A DNA stretch of 64,000 nt from an uncultured Paracoccaceae bacterium (GTDB taxonomy: Bacteria; Pseudomonadota; Alphaproteobacteria; Rhodobacterales; Rhodobacteraceae): contig CALLAF010000017.1 in NCBI GenBank assembly GCA_938002605.1, positions 62,001-126,000 of the forward strand, given 5' to 3'. This document shows, one piece after another, positions 1-8,661 of this stretch. Positions within the stretch are counted from its first letter, which is position 1, and each line of letters begins with the position of its first letter. The position numbers and the translations under genes are program-made. Under the pieces are notes generated by a model. It was not told the DNA's origin. It saw only the letters and a list, made by a program, of their open reading frames with translations, and did no database searches.

Positions 1-1
1 A

Positions 2-688
2 CAGGGGCTCGCGATCAAGACAGCCGTCACACATTGGCGTAGCCTCAAGCCGCGCTGCATGGGCACGTTGATCTGGCAGCTCAATGATACATGGCCGGTC
101 TGTTCTTGGGCGTCACTGGATCATGGCGGTGATTGGAAGTTGATGCACCACATGGCGCGCGAATTCTATGCACCTGTGCTGGTTACAGCCGTGCCACTAG
201 ACGGGAACTATGTGATCCGCGCCGTCAACGATAGGCCGGACGCCTGCGATGTTACTGTCACTGTTTCGGCGGTTGATATGGCGGGTAACCTGCGCGCGTT
301 AGGCGCGGGTGGCGCGTCAGTCGAAACAACGGCAGTAGACGTGCTGACAATCGCGGGCGCTGATCTGCAGCCCGATGAAATGCTGCACTATGCGTGGGAA
401 ACCGCGAATGGCACGGCAGGCAGCGATATATTCGCGCCTAAACCTTACAAAGACTACAATCTGCAGGCACCGCACCTGACCCAAGTTATCTCGGGCAATA
501 CACTCACACTGACGGCGCAGACATTGGCATTGTTCGTTGCGGTCGAGGCCGATGTGCCCGGTCGCTTTGACCACAATGCGTTTACGCTTTTGCCCGGACA
601 AACAATGGTTGTGCAGTTTACACCAGCCAATCCTGCGGACAAACCCAACTTCACGCTGCGCGATTTGCACAGCGCAACCTACGCCTGA
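2..688 (+). CDS. beta-mannosidase (GH2 family), C-terminal part only
   Basis: Only the last 228 residues lie in the window; the reading frame is already open at base 2. The visible part starts in the end of the TIM-barrel domain (TAVTHWRSLKPRCMGTLIWQ, then LNDTWPVCSWASLDHGG) and continues with the beta-sandwich domains typical of GH2 beta-mannosidases. The enzyme removes terminal beta-mannose from oligosaccharides. The catalytic acid/base and nucleophile lie largely upstream and cannot be checked here. The next gene starts 15 bases later on the same strand, so it probably closes a sugar-degradation operon with the isomerase and oxidoreductase that follow. Confidence 0.85.
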   Translation, partial: QGLAIKTAVTHWRSLKPRCMGTLIWQLNDTWPVCSWASLDHGGDWKLMHHMAREFYAPVLVTAVPLDGNYVIRAVNDRPDACDVTVTVSAVDMAGNLRALGAGGASVETTAVDVLTIAGADLQPDEMLHYAWETANGTAGSDIFAPKPYKDYNLQAPHLTQVISGNTLTLTAQTLALFVAVEADVPGRFDHNAFTLLPGQTMVVQFTPANPADKPNFTLRDLHSATYA

Positions 689-703
689 TCAAGGAGAGAA
701 AAT

Positions 704-1450
704 ATGACCCAGATTTCCTACCAAGTCTACTGCTCACGGAATTTTCCTCCGTTGGGGGATACGCTGAAAATGCTCTCTGAGACCGGGTTCAAAGAGGTCG
801 AAGGTTTCGGTGGCCTTTTTGACGATCTCGATGGGCTAAAGGCGGGGCTTGACGCGACAGGCCTGAAAATGACCAGCAGTCACTTTGGGTTGGATATGGT
901 TGAGAGTGACGCATCAAAAGTGATCGCCATCGCAAAGGAATTGGGAATTCAAAAGGTCATCGTTCCTTTTTTGATGCCTGATGATCGCCCCACGGATGCC
1001 GCTGGTTGGGCCGCATTTGGGACGCGTTTGGCCAAGGCAGGTAAGCCGTTGCAAGATGCAGGTCTTACGTTCGGCTGGCACAATCATGACTTTGAGTTTG
1101 TTGCGACCGAAACCGGAGAGCTGCCACTAGATCTGATTGCGGCTGCATCCGACGATCTGATGCTAGAGCTTGATCTGGGTTGGGTTGCGCGCGCGGGTCT
1201 TGATCCGGTGGCATGGATCAAGAAATATGCGGGTCGCGTGACAGCGGCGCATATCAAAGACATTGCACCCGCAGGCGAAAACGCAGACGAAGATGGTTGG
1301 GCTGATGTCGGTCACGGTACCCAAGATTGGGCCACGATCCATACCGCGCTGCAAGAGGCGGGGGTAGATCACTATGTGGTCGAACACGATAACCCCAAAG
1401 ACCACGCGCGGTTTGCAAGCCGCAGCTTGGCTGCGATCCAGAAATTCTAG
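704..1450 (+). CDS. sugar phosphate isomerase/epimerase family TIM-barrel protein
   Basis: A 248-aa protein of the xylose-isomerase-like TIM-barrel superfamily (AP endonuclease 2 fold). Signs are the metal-ligand stretches around FGWHNHDFEF, the ELDLGWVARAG strand and AAHIKDIAP, which supply His/Glu/Asp ligands. A strong ribosome site (AAGGAGAG) lies just before the ATG. Members isomerise or epimerise sugars, keto-sugars or inositols; the exact substrate cannot be read from sequence. It sits between beta-mannosidase and a Gfo/Idh/MocA oxidoreductase, a pairing common in operons for oxidised sugar intermediates. Confidence 0.8.
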   Translation: MTQISYQVYCSRNFPPLGDTLKMLSETGFKEVEGFGGLFDDLDGLKAGLDATGLKMTSSHFGLDMVESDASKVIAIAKELGIQKVIVPFLMPDDRPTDAAGWAAFGTRLAKAGKPLQDAGLTFGWHNHDFEFVATETGELPLDLIAAASDDLMLELDLGWVARAGLDPVAWIKKYAGRVTAAHIKDIAPAGENADEDGWADVGHGTQDWATIHTALQEAGVDHYVVEHDNPKDHARFASRSLAAIQKF

Positions 1451-1461
1451 GAGGTTCTATC

Positions 1462-2583
1462 ATGACGAAACTTGGTGTTGGCATCATTGGATGCGGTAAT
1501 ATTTCGACCTCTTATCTTAAACTGGCTCCGCTGTTTAAATCGCTTGATGTTAAGGCGGTCGCAGATATCAACATGGACGCGGCCAAGGCACGGGCCGCAG
1601 AATTTGGCGTGCGCGCTGAAACTGTCGCTGACTTGCTCGCTGTGGATGACGTTGATGTAATCGTCAACTTGACCATTCCCGATGTGCATTTCGCGGTGAC
1701 AAAACAGATCATCGAAGCAGGCAAGCACGCCTATTCCGAAAAGCCATTGGTGTTGACCTTGGAAGAAGGCAAAGAATTGCGTGATTTAGCAGCCTCTAAG
1801 GGGCTGCGTATTGGGTCCGCGCCGGATACGTTTCTGGGTGGATCGCATCAGCTTGCACGCGCACAAATTGACGCGGGCAAGGTTGGGCGTATCATCGGCG
1901 GCACCTGTCACGTGATGGGCCACGGTATGGAAGCATGGCACCCGAACCCCGATTTTTTCTTCAAACCCGGCGGTGGTCCGGTGTTGGATATGGGCCCTTA
2001 TTACATCACTAATCTGATTCAATTGATCGGGCCAGTGAAATCGGTCACAGCGCTTGCGAAGTCAACATTTCCCACGCGCACCATCAGCAACGGGGCCCGC
2101 AATGGCGAAGTGCTGAAGGTGGAAACACCGACAGATATTCAAGCCTTGCTTGAATTTGAGAACGGTGCCGTCGTGACCCTAGGCGCAAGCTGGGATGTCT
2201 GGTCTCATCGCCATGACCACATGGAGTTATACGGTGAAAAAGGGTCTATCTTCCTTCCGGATCCGAACTTTTTTGGTGGCGACGTGGAAATCAGCGGCGA
2301 AGACAAAGACATCGTCACAGTTGCACCGTGGGACCACCCGTTTAGCGTGGTGAACTACGAAGAAATCCGTGCGAATTACCGATGTGCCGGGCTAGCTGAT
2401 ATGGCGACAGCCATCGCCGAAGATCGCCCGCATCGCTGTAATATCGACGTCGCGCTCCATGCGGTTGACGTGATGACCAGCATCTTGAAGGCGGGCGAAG
2501 AGCGCCGGTTTGTCGATATGACAACCACCTGCGAACGTCCCGCGGCCTTGTCGCCAGAAGAGGCGCGTGCGTTGCTGGCATAA
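1462..2583 (+). CDS. Gfo/Idh/MocA family NAD(P)-dependent oxidoreductase
   Basis: 373 aa, usual length for the family. The N-terminus has a Rossmann dinucleotide motif (GVGIIGCGNIS) and the EKPLVLTLEEGKEL segment whose Glu-Lys-Pro holds the catalytic lysine. The C-terminal alpha/beta domain contains GGGPVLDMGPYYI, including the conserved Asp. It probably oxidises or reduces a sugar or cyclitol at the expense of NAD(P). An AGGAGG ribosome site precedes the ATG and only 11 bases separate it from the isomerase gene, so the two are co-translated. The substrate remains unknown. Confidence 0.85.
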   Translation: MTKLGVGIIGCGNISTSYLKLAPLFKSLDVKAVADINMDAAKARAAEFGVRAETVADLLAVDDVDVIVNLTIPDVHFAVTKQIIEAGKHAYSEKPLVLTLEEGKELRDLAASKGLRIGSAPDTFLGGSHQLARAQIDAGKVGRIIGGTCHVMGHGMEAWHPNPDFFFKPGGGPVLDMGPYYITNLIQLIGPVKSVTALAKSTFPTRTISNGARNGEVLKVETPTDIQALLEFENGAVVTLGASWDVWSHRHDHMELYGEKGSIFLPDPNFFGGDVEISGEDKDIVTVAPWDHPFSVVNYEEIRANYRCAGLADMATAIAEDRPHRCNIDVALHAVDVMTSILKAGEERRFVDMTTTCERPAALSPEEARALLA

Positions 2584-2590
2584 GGAAATA

Positions 2591-2616
2591 CGCCTGCGCT
2601 ATTTTTGGCGCAGGTG
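2591..2616. terminator. hairpin after the sugar operon, possible terminator
   Basis: CCTGCGC (2593-2599) pairs with GCGCAGG (2608-2614), extendable by one G-T and one C-G pair; the loop is T-rich. It starts 8 bases after the oxidoreductase stop. No T-tract follows, so it may instead slow or block reading between the convergent genes. Confidence 0.45.
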
Positions 2617-2622
2617 CATCGG

Positions 2623-2799
2623 CTAGCCGGATGATGGTGCTGTTTGATGCGCCCGTTCCGTCAGGGTCGCTGCGCGCTGGCGCAAATCATTGCGCAGCGC
2701 GTCACGAACAATATTTCCAATAACAATTTCATTGCGCCCGGTCATATGTTCGAGCGCGTCATGAAGTTCCGGCGGTAAATCGATAACAAGATGTTTCAT
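2623..2799 (-). CDS. small ribbon-helix-helix-like protein (58 aa)
   Basis: A 58-aa open frame starting MKHLVIDLPPELHDALEHMT and ending QTAPSSG. The N-terminus has the alternating beta-strand pattern and following helices of Arc/CopG-type (ribbon-helix-helix) DNA-binding proteins such as FitA-like antitoxins. No toxin partner is adjacent: rlmN lies upstream on the same strand and the sugar operon converges from the other side. No clear Shine-Dalgarno sequence precedes the ATG. An 8-bp inverted repeat just upstream (2809-2837) could be its operator. The family call rests on the short N-terminal pattern only. Confidence 0.6.
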   Translation of the reverse strand: MKHLVIDLPPELHDALEHMTGRNEIVIGNIVRDALRNDLRQRAATLTERAHQTAPSSG

Positions 2800-2808
2800 G
2801 CGATATGC

Positions 2809-2837
2809 TTAACGAAACAGAATGAAAAATTCGTTAA
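2809..2837 (-). promoter_or_regulatory. perfect inverted repeat TTAACGAA-N13-TTCGTTAA
   Basis: TTAACGAA at 2809-2816 and TTCGTTAA at 2830-2837 are exact reverse complements. The right arm covers the rlmN stop codon and the left arm lies 10 bases before the ATG of the small ribbon-helix-helix-like gene. It may be an autoregulatory operator or an RNA hairpin; there is no T-tract for a terminator. Confidence 0.4.
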
Positions 2838-4012
2838 ACGCCGGCTTCTTTTGCGATTTCAGCGCGACTTTTTTGCGCCCGCTCTGTGGCTGATTTCAAC
2901 TGCCCGCAAGCAGCCATGATGTCTTCGCCGCGCGGTTTGCGTACGGGGGATGAATAGCCAGCATTATAGACGATGTCGGAAAACGCACGGATACGGTTAT
3001 TTGACGACCGTTTATAGGGCGCGCCGGGCCATTCGTTGAATGGGATTAGGTTGATCTTGGCCGGAATGCCTTTGATCAGTTCAACCAGCCGGTGCGCGTC
3101 CTCGTCGGAATCATTTACACCATCCAGCATCACATATTCAAATGTGATCCGTTCTGAATTCGAGGCTTTGGGGTAGACCCGCAGCGCATCGAGCAAATCC
3201 GCAATTGGCCAGCGTTTATTAATCGGGACCAGTTTATCGCGCACTTCATCCGTTGTGGCATGGAAAGATACCGCAAGCTGGCAACCTATTTCTTCGGCGG
3301 TACGGGCGATTTCGGGGACAACGCCGGATGTTGACAGGGTAATGCGACGGCGGGACAGGGCGATCCCTTCGGGATCAAGCGCGATCTTCATCGCGTCACG
3401 TACGTTTTCAAAATTATAGAGCGGTTCACCCATGCCCATCAGCACGATGTTTGAAAGCAGACGTGGCGCGGCTTCGTTACGGGCACCTTGTTCGGGCCAT
3501 TCGCCCAGATCATCGCGTGCCAACATGACTTGGCCAATAATTTCGCCTGCGGTCAGGTTGCGGACAAGTTTTTGCGTGCCTGTGTGGCAGAAAGAACAAG
3601 TTAACGTGCAACCAACTTGGCTTGAGATACACAGGGTGCCGCGGTCGGTTTCGGGGATATAGACGACTTCGACCTCGTGGCCACCCGCGATCCGCACGAG
3701 GTACTTGCGGGTGCCATCCTCAGATATTTGCCGGGTTACGACCTCGGGCAATTGAATGACGAAATTCTCGGCAAGCATTGCGCGATAGTCTTTGGACAGG
3801 TTGGTCATCTGATCAAAGTCGCGGACCCCCCAATGATAGAGCCATTGCCAAATTTGTCCCGCGCGCATCTTGGCTTGCTTTTCTTTGGTGCCGACGGCGA
3901 TCAAGGCATCGCGCAGGGCTGGGCGCGTCAGGCCGATCAGGTTCGGTAGACTATCAGGCAGTTTGCGCGGAATCGTCATAACGTCCTGGGTGATGGGGGC
4001 CTTGGCGTCCAT
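2834..4012 (-). CDS. rlmN: 23S rRNA (adenine2503-C2)-methyltransferase RlmN
   Basis: A 392-aa radical-SAM methylase that methylates C2 of A2503 in 23S rRNA and also A37 in some tRNAs. The radical-SAM cluster motif CxxxCxxC is at Cys135, Cys139 and Cys142 ([12 protein letters not shown]). The SAM-contact region [13 protein letters not shown] and the C-terminal conserved Cys in IMAACGQL are present. The N-terminus has the RlmN/Cfr helical accessory domain. It is transcribed leftward, separated by a terminator from the IalB-like gene upstream. Confidence 0.95.
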   Translation of the reverse strand: MDAKAPITQDVMTIPRKLPDSLPNLIGLTRPALRDALIAVGTKEKQAKMRAGQIWQWLYHWGVRDFDQMTNLSKDYRAMLAENFVIQLPEVVTRQISEDGTRKYLVRIAGGHEVEVVYIPETDRGTLCISSQVGCTLTCSFCHTGTQKLVRNLTAGEIIGQVMLARDDLGEWPEQGARNEAAPRLLSNIVLMGMGEPLYNFENVRDAMKIALDPEGIALSRRRITLSTSGVVPEIARTAEEIGCQLAVSFHATTDEVRDKLVPINKRWPIADLLDALRVYPKASNSERITFEYVMLDGVNDSDEDAHRLVELIKGIPAKINLIPFNEWPGAPYKRSSNNRIRAFSDIVYNAGYSSPVRKPRGEDIMAACGQLKSATERAQKSRAEIAKEAGV

Positions 4013-4043
4013 AGTGTGCTCCGAAAAGGGTGTAAGCGCTGCG

Positions 4044-4084
4044 TATAAAAGAAACGGGCCGCTTTCACAAGAAAAGCAGCCCGT
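4044..4084 (-). terminator. Rho-independent terminator of the IalB-like gene
   Basis: On the minus strand ACGGGC (4084-4079) pairs with GCCCGT (4059-4054), and the stem continues with GCTTT/AAAGC around one mismatch. It is followed by the T-rich run TTTCTTTTAT (4053-4044). It lies between the IalB-like gene and rlmN. Confidence 0.8.
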
Positions 4085-4120
4085 AGGAAATAGAACGTTA
4101 CCGCAGGGGCAACAAAATTG

Positions 4121-4651
4121 TTAGCCAGCGCATTGCGATGCGGCTTCGTCAACGGCGGCGGTAAAGCCGAGCAGGCTAAATGTGTCTTGGGTCTGTGTGC
4201 CGCGGCCAGAACGGCCTGTCACAACCGCATCTGCACCGCGCTTCATAGCCGCGACAAATTTCGCGTCATCTTCGGCGCTTGCAGGCCAAGCAAATTCACC
4301 TTCGGTGAACATCTCAAGCGTTGTGTCGCCGACTTGCACCGAAACAGTTGATCCGCTTGCAAATGGGTAGCCACCTGCAAACATCACCTGACCGGCGACG
4401 TTTTCGGATGGGCGATAAAAGACGATCATCTGGATTTCGCCACGGCGCACTGTAACTGGCTGGCCGTCGCGTGTGTTATTCGTGTTTACGGGCGCTGAAA
4501 CAGCCCAGCATTCTTTTGGGTCAGCTTCAACGTAGACGGCCCAATCTGTATTGGCCGCAACGCGATTTTCGCTTGATTCTTGTGCGGTCGCCGTTGTGGC
4601 GCAAGCCAATGCCGCAACAACGCCAAACACGCGTGCAATATTTAAATTCAT
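4121..4651 (-). CDS. invasion-associated locus B (IalB)-like secreted protein
   Basis: 176 aa with a clear signal peptide (MNLNIARVFGVVAALACATT, likely cut after ATAQ). The mature part begins with NTDWAVYVEADPKECWAVSAP, the W-x-V-Y-x-C-W pattern of the IalB family, and has a conserved cysteine near the C-terminus (ASQCAG). IalB proteins are periplasmic and their molecular role is unknown; the name comes from Bartonella erythrocyte entry, and free-living alphaproteobacteria carry many copies. The gene stands alone between rlmN and a divergent asparaginase, with its own terminator. Confidence 0.8.
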   Translation of the reverse strand: MNLNIARVFGVVAALACATTATAQESSENRVAANTDWAVYVEADPKECWAVSAPVNTNNTRDGQPVTVRRGEIQMIVFYRPSENVAGQVMFAGGYPFASGSTVSVQVGDTTLEMFTEGEFAWPASAEDDAKFVAAMKRGADAVVTGRSGRGTQTQDTFSLLGFTAAVDEAASQCAG

Positions 4652-4848
4652 TTCGCAGCCTCCAAGCTGTCTTTGCCTCTTGCCGGTCCGCTGATTCCTT
4701 TGCCACTAAGATCGATCTTTTTGGCTGGTAGGACCTGTCATTACCCGATAGCGTTAGCTTTAACAAAAAAACCGGCCTAGGGGAAAGCCCCCAATACGGC
4801 AATGCGCGCGCAATCGCGCCTACATTTACAATCCAAAAAGGCAAAAGA

Positions 4849-5841
4849 ATGGCAAATCCTGTTGATCTGGTTGAAGTTTGGCGCGGTGAACTGCTGGAAT
4901 GTGTGCATCAGGGGCATGCGGTGATTTGTGATGAAGCTGGCGAAATTGTGAACGCTTGGGGTGATCCAAGCGCGCAAATTTTTCCAAGATCGTCGTGTAA
5001 AATGATCCAGGCCCTGCCTCTGCTGGAAAGCGGCGCAGGTGCGCATCTGACGCAAGAGCAACTTGCGCTGGCATGCGCTTCGCACCAAGGGGCTGCTATT
5101 CATACGGATCGCGTCGGTGCGTGGTTAGATGATTTGGGGTTCAGTGATGCCGATTTTCGCTGCGGGCCACAGACACCCGCCGATAAGGATGCCCGCTACG
5201 CGCTGATCCGCGCCCATTCAGAGCCCTGCCAAATCCACAATAATTGTTCGGGCAAACACGCTGGCTTTTTGACGCTGAACAAGCACCTTGGCGGGGGGGC
5301 TGATTATGAAAAAATTGACCACCCTGTGCAGCAGGTTGGTAAAGCCGCGTTTGAAGAAACGACCGAGGAAACCAGCCCAACATACGGCATCGATGGGTGC
5401 TCCGCGCCGAACCATGCATGCACCGTACATGGGCTTGCCCGTGCGATGGCGTTTTTCGCGAGCGCTCATGAACGGTCAGACTTACGCAGCACGGCCGCAG
5501 TGAAATTGCGCGAGGGGATGATGGCCTATCCGGAACTGGTCGCGGGCGAAACGCGGGCCTGCACCGACCTTATGCGTGCTATGAATGGGCGCGCTGCGAT
5601 TAAAACAGGTGCGGACGGTGTGTTTGTCGCGATCATTCCTGAAAAACGGATTGGTGTGGCACTGAAAATTCGTGACGGGGCGACGCGCGCCAGCGAATGT
5701 GTGATCGCAGCCATTTTGGTATCGCTTGGTGTGCTAGACCCAAACCATCCGGCCGCGATCGCACGCATGACGCCCACGCTCAAAAATTGGCGTGGCCTGA
5801 TTGTCGGGCGGGTGCAGCCGGTTGCCGCGCTTGGTGTTTAG
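4849..5841 (+). CDS. L-asparaginase, class 3 (rhizobial AnsA/ReAV type)
   Basis: 330 aa of the Asparaginase_II family (PF06089), unrelated in fold to E. coli AnsA/AnsB. It should hydrolyse L-asparagine to aspartate and ammonia in the cytoplasm. The sequence holds the elements described for Rhizobium etli ReAV: Ser48-x-x-Lys51 in FPRSSCK, Ser78 in CASHQ, and the Cys133-Lys136 pair in NNCSGKHAGF, part of the zinc site. There is no signal peptide. It stands as a single gene 73 bases before xthA. Confidence 0.85.
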   Translation: MANPVDLVEVWRGELLECVHQGHAVICDEAGEIVNAWGDPSAQIFPRSSCKMIQALPLLESGAGAHLTQEQLALACASHQGAAIHTDRVGAWLDDLGFSDADFRCGPQTPADKDARYALIRAHSEPCQIHNNCSGKHAGFLTLNKHLGGGADYEKIDHPVQQVGKAAFEETTEETSPTYGIDGCSAPNHACTVHGLARAMAFFASAHERSDLRSTAAVKLREGMMAYPELVAGETRACTDLMRAMNGRAAIKTGADGVFVAIIPEKRIGVALKIRDGATRASECVIAAILVSLGVLDPNHPAAIARMTPTLKNWRGLIVGRVQPVAALGV

Positions 5842-5913
5842 CCCAAACGGCTTGATCACCTTAAGAATGCGCGCCACAAATGGCGTGCAACACTCTATTG
5901 AAAGCGAAACAGC

Positions 5914-6702
5914 ATGGCCTTTACTTTGGCGACTTGGAACATCAACTCGGTGCGTTTGCGCGAAGATATCGTCGCAAAGCTAATGGGAGAAGAGGCGCCG
6001 GATGTGCTCTGTTTGCAAGAATGCAAAAGCCCGGTTGATAAGATCCCGTTGGCGCAGTTTCAGGCGCTGGGCTACACGCATATGGTTGCGCGCGGCCAAA
6101 AGGGATATAACGGCGTCGCAATTTTTTCCAAAATTCCGATGGTCGAGGCCGGTGCAGAAGACTTTGCCCAGCTTGGACATGCCCGCCATATCGCGGGGCG
6201 GCTGGAAAATGGCGTGACCATCCATAACCACTATGTCCCCGCAGGTGGGGATGTCGCGGACCGCGAAGTGAACGAAAAGTTCGGCCAAAAACTGGACTAC
6301 CTGACCGACATGCGTGACGCGTTTAATGTGTCAAAGCCGGAAAAATCTATCCTTGTAGGTGATTTAAACATCGCGCCACGCGAAGATGATGTTTGGGACC
6401 ACAAAAAACTGTTGAAGGTTGTGAGCCACACACCAATCGAGGTGGAACATTTCGCCGAAGTGATGGCCGCTGGCAACTGGGCCGATGTGACCCGGAACGA
6501 TATCCCTGAAGGTAAACTGTATAGCTGGTGGTCGTATCGCGCCAAAGATTGGGATGCGGCAGATAAGGGACGGCGCCTTGATCATATCTGGGCCACGGCT
6601 GATATCCAAAACGCAGCACATTCCAGCCGGGTGATGCGCGATGCCCGTGGATGGGACCGCCCCAGCGACCACGCGCCGGTCTTTGCGACATTTGATTTGT
6701 AA
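5914..6702 (+). CDS. xthA: exodeoxyribonuclease III
   Basis: 262 aa, usual size. It is a class II AP endonuclease and 3'-5' exonuclease of the EEP fold for base-excision repair. Motifs in order are ATWNINSVRLR, CLQECK (metal-binding Glu), GYNGVAIFSK, VGDLNIAPREDDVWD (catalytic Asp-x-Asn) and the C-terminal RPSDHAPVFATFDL (catalytic Asp-His). Upstream bases carry no strong ribosome site. A good terminator follows directly. Confidence 0.95.
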   Translation: MAFTLATWNINSVRLREDIVAKLMGEEAPDVLCLQECKSPVDKIPLAQFQALGYTHMVARGQKGYNGVAIFSKIPMVEAGAEDFAQLGHARHIAGRLENGVTIHNHYVPAGGDVADREVNEKFGQKLDYLTDMRDAFNVSKPEKSILVGDLNIAPREDDVWDHKKLLKVVSHTPIEVEHFAEVMAAGNWADVTRNDIPEGKLYSWWSYRAKDWDAADKGRRLDHIWATADIQNAAHSSRVMRDARGWDRPSDHAPVFATFDL

Positions 6703-6708
6703 ATGATT

Positions 6709-6737
6709 GGCCCCGCCTATCAGCGGGGCCGCATTTT
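6709..6737 (+). terminator. Rho-independent terminator of xthA
   Basis: GGCCCCGC (6709-6716) pairs perfectly with GCGGGGCC (6723-6730) around a 6-base loop, followed by GCATTTTTT. It lies between xthA and the converging PilJ-like gene; the T-run favours use in the plus direction. Confidence 0.85.
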
Positions 6738-6743
6738 TTGCGA

Positions 6744-7673
6744 CTAGCGCTTGTGAGAGCGTTCAGCGTATTCTTTGTAATCGTCAAGAAGATGATCAAG
6801 TTCGGCCAGTTCGACCTCTAGGTCGTGAAACACCGCTGCCTTTTGATCATCAGTCAGTGTACCGCCGTCGATCAGTGTTTGTTCGTTGACTTTAATCGTT
6901 TCCCAACGCGCGAGCAGCTGGTCAAGATCATCGCGGATTTTGTCGTTTGGCGCTTCTTGGAGACCAGCAGCGGGAAGCCCATACCGCAGCGCATTCAATG
7001 AATTTTCAAAAACATCAACGGTCTGCGCAAGGTCTTCCCGGGCCGCGTCCGCATGATAGCCAGCCCAGATTTCGCAGGCATCTTTGGCCATTTTTTGCGT
7101 GAGCATACGTTGACGACCAGCGATTTCAATCATCATCGCGTCGGCGGCGGTGATCTCATAGGGGTGGCTGTATTGGCCCGTGATATCTGAAGCAAGGACG
7201 CTTGTAAGTTCTAGCAGTTCAAGGTTGTGATCATCGATAAAGCGCGCGCTTTCTACATCATGACCATCAAGCAAAATAGCATCTACCGCGCCATGGATGC
7301 TATCCCATTCAGCAGCGACATGCGCGATGTCCTCTAACGTGCGGCGGCGGGTCTCTGGGTGCAGAATGTGCAATGTGTCGTCGCCGTCGCGCAGCGCAAC
7401 GATATATTGATCGAACTGTTGGGTTGCCAGTTCAAGCACATCATGTGCCTCGTCGATGCTGATATCTGTCGATAAAGCACAAGACGCGGCCGCTACTTGT
7501 TGGGTGAGCGTCCGTAACTGGCCTGCGACACGAATGCGATCCGCGCCGTCAGATTCGATATCATATTGTGCCTCGATGAGTGCAGCACCGGCAGTGTCAT
7601 CCGCAAAAAGAGAGAGGGGAATTGTGCAAGCTGCAATGGCAAGCGTTGTTCCTGTGCAAAATTGTCGAAACAT
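6744..7673 (-). CDS. secreted tandem PilJ-type domain protein, copy A
   Basis: 309 aa from the ATG at 7673, which gives an N-terminal signal peptide (MFRQFCTGTTLAIAACTIPL); upstream in-frame ATGs would bury it. Two copies of the PilJ N-terminal (NarX/type IV pilus transducer sensor) repeat are visible: RIRVAGQLRTLTQQ near residues 46-60 and MIEIAGRQRMLTQKM near 181-195, each in a helical bundle with one Cys (65 and 200). There is no C-terminal membrane helix or signalling domain, so it looks like a free periplasmic sensor or ligand-binding protein. It is paralogous along its whole length to the gene upstream and has the same length. Confidence 0.75.
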   Translation of the reverse strand: MFRQFCTGTTLAIAACTIPLSLFADDTAGAALIEAQYDIESDGADRIRVAGQLRTLTQQVAAASCALSTDISIDEAHDVLELATQQFDQYIVALRDGDDTLHILHPETRRRTLEDIAHVAAEWDSIHGAVDAILLDGHDVESARFIDDHNLELLELTSVLASDITGQYSHPYEITAADAMMIEIAGRQRMLTQKMAKDACEIWAGYHADAAREDLAQTVDVFENSLNALRYGLPAAGLQEAPNDKIRDDLDQLLARWETIKVNEQTLIDGGTLTDDQKAAVFHDLEVELAELDHLLDDYKEYAERSHKR

Positions 7674-7731
7674 GGTCGTACCTTTCGTGGGGGGGTGGCC
7701 GCCCGCAATCTGCGTGACGGCCGCACGTAGA

Positions 7732-8661
7732 TTAATGGGCGCGTTCAGCGTATTCTTTGTAGTCAAGAAGAAGGTGGTCGAGATCAGCCAACTCAACTTC
7801 GAGGTCGTGGAATACTTCGGTCTTTTGTTCCTCGTTTAATGTGCCGCCATCAACGAGTGTTTGAGCATTGACCTTAATAATGTCCCAACGCGCCAAAAGT
7901 TCGTCCAAATCATTTCGGATTGCGTCGTTCGGGGCGGCTTGGATGCCCGCTTCAGGCAAGCCGAATCTAAGCGCGTTCAGTGAGGCTTCAAAAATTGTCA
8001 TCGTTTGCGCGAGGTCTTCTTTGGCCTCCTCGGAGTGATAGCCTGTCCAGATTTCACAAGCGTCTTTCGCCATTTTTTGGGTCAGCATGCGCTGGCGTCC
8101 CGCGATTTCAATCGTCATTGCGTCTGCGGCACTGATCTCGAACGGATGCGCGTATTGACTTGCGATGTCGGATGCCAAGATTGTCGTCAGCCCAAGAAGC
8201 TTAAGGTTGTGATCGTCGATGATATGCGCGCTTTCAACATCATGACCGTCTGCGAGGACGGAATCGATTGCCCCGTGGATGGCGTCCCATTCTTCGCGAA
8301 CATGATCAATGTCTTCAAGCGTCAAGCGACGTGTTTCTGGGTGCAAAATGTGCAACCCTTCGTCACCGTCCTTCAGTGCAACGATGTAGCGGTCAAACTG
8401 CGCTGTCGCCAGCTCAAGAACGTCATGGGCCTCTTCGACTGCGATGTCGGAGGTAAGTGCGCAGGACGCTGCCGCAACCTGTTGCGTGAGCGTGCGCAAC
8501 TGGCCAGCAATGTGAATACGGTCAGCCCCATCAGATTCAACGTCATACTGCACTTCAAGCAGTTCAGGCTGCCCTGTCATTTCTTCAGCGTTGGCGGTCG
8601 CTGCAAAGGTGAGTGCAGCAATTGAGAGTGGGGCGATCACGCAGCGAGGGGTACGAAACAT
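7732..8661 (-). CDS. secreted tandem PilJ-type domain protein, copy B
   Basis: 309 aa from the ATG at 8661, giving a signal peptide (MFRTPRCVIAPLSIAALTFA, ending ATANA). A longer in-frame start at 8907 exists but would place the signal peptide internally, so it is rejected. Domain plan matches copy A: RIHIAGQLRTLTQQ in the first half and MTIEIAGRQRMLTQKM in the second. The C-termini are nearly identical (HLLLDYKEYAERAH versus HLLDDYKEYAERSHKR). The two genes lie 58 bases apart head to tail, a clear local duplication. Function is unknown; a PilJ-type fold suggests ligand sensing in the periplasm. Confidence 0.75.
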   Translation of the reverse strand: MFRTPRCVIAPLSIAALTFAATANAEEMTGQPELLEVQYDVESDGADRIHIAGQLRTLTQQVAAASCALTSDIAVEEAHDVLELATAQFDRYIVALKDGDEGLHILHPETRRLTLEDIDHVREEWDAIHGAIDSVLADGHDVESAHIIDDHNLKLLGLTTILASDIASQYAHPFEISAADAMTIEIAGRQRMLTQKMAKDACEIWTGYHSEEAKEDLAQTMTIFEASLNALRFGLPEAGIQAAPNDAIRNDLDELLARWDIIKVNAQTLVDGGTLNEEQKTEVFHDLEVELADLDHLLLDYKEYAERAH

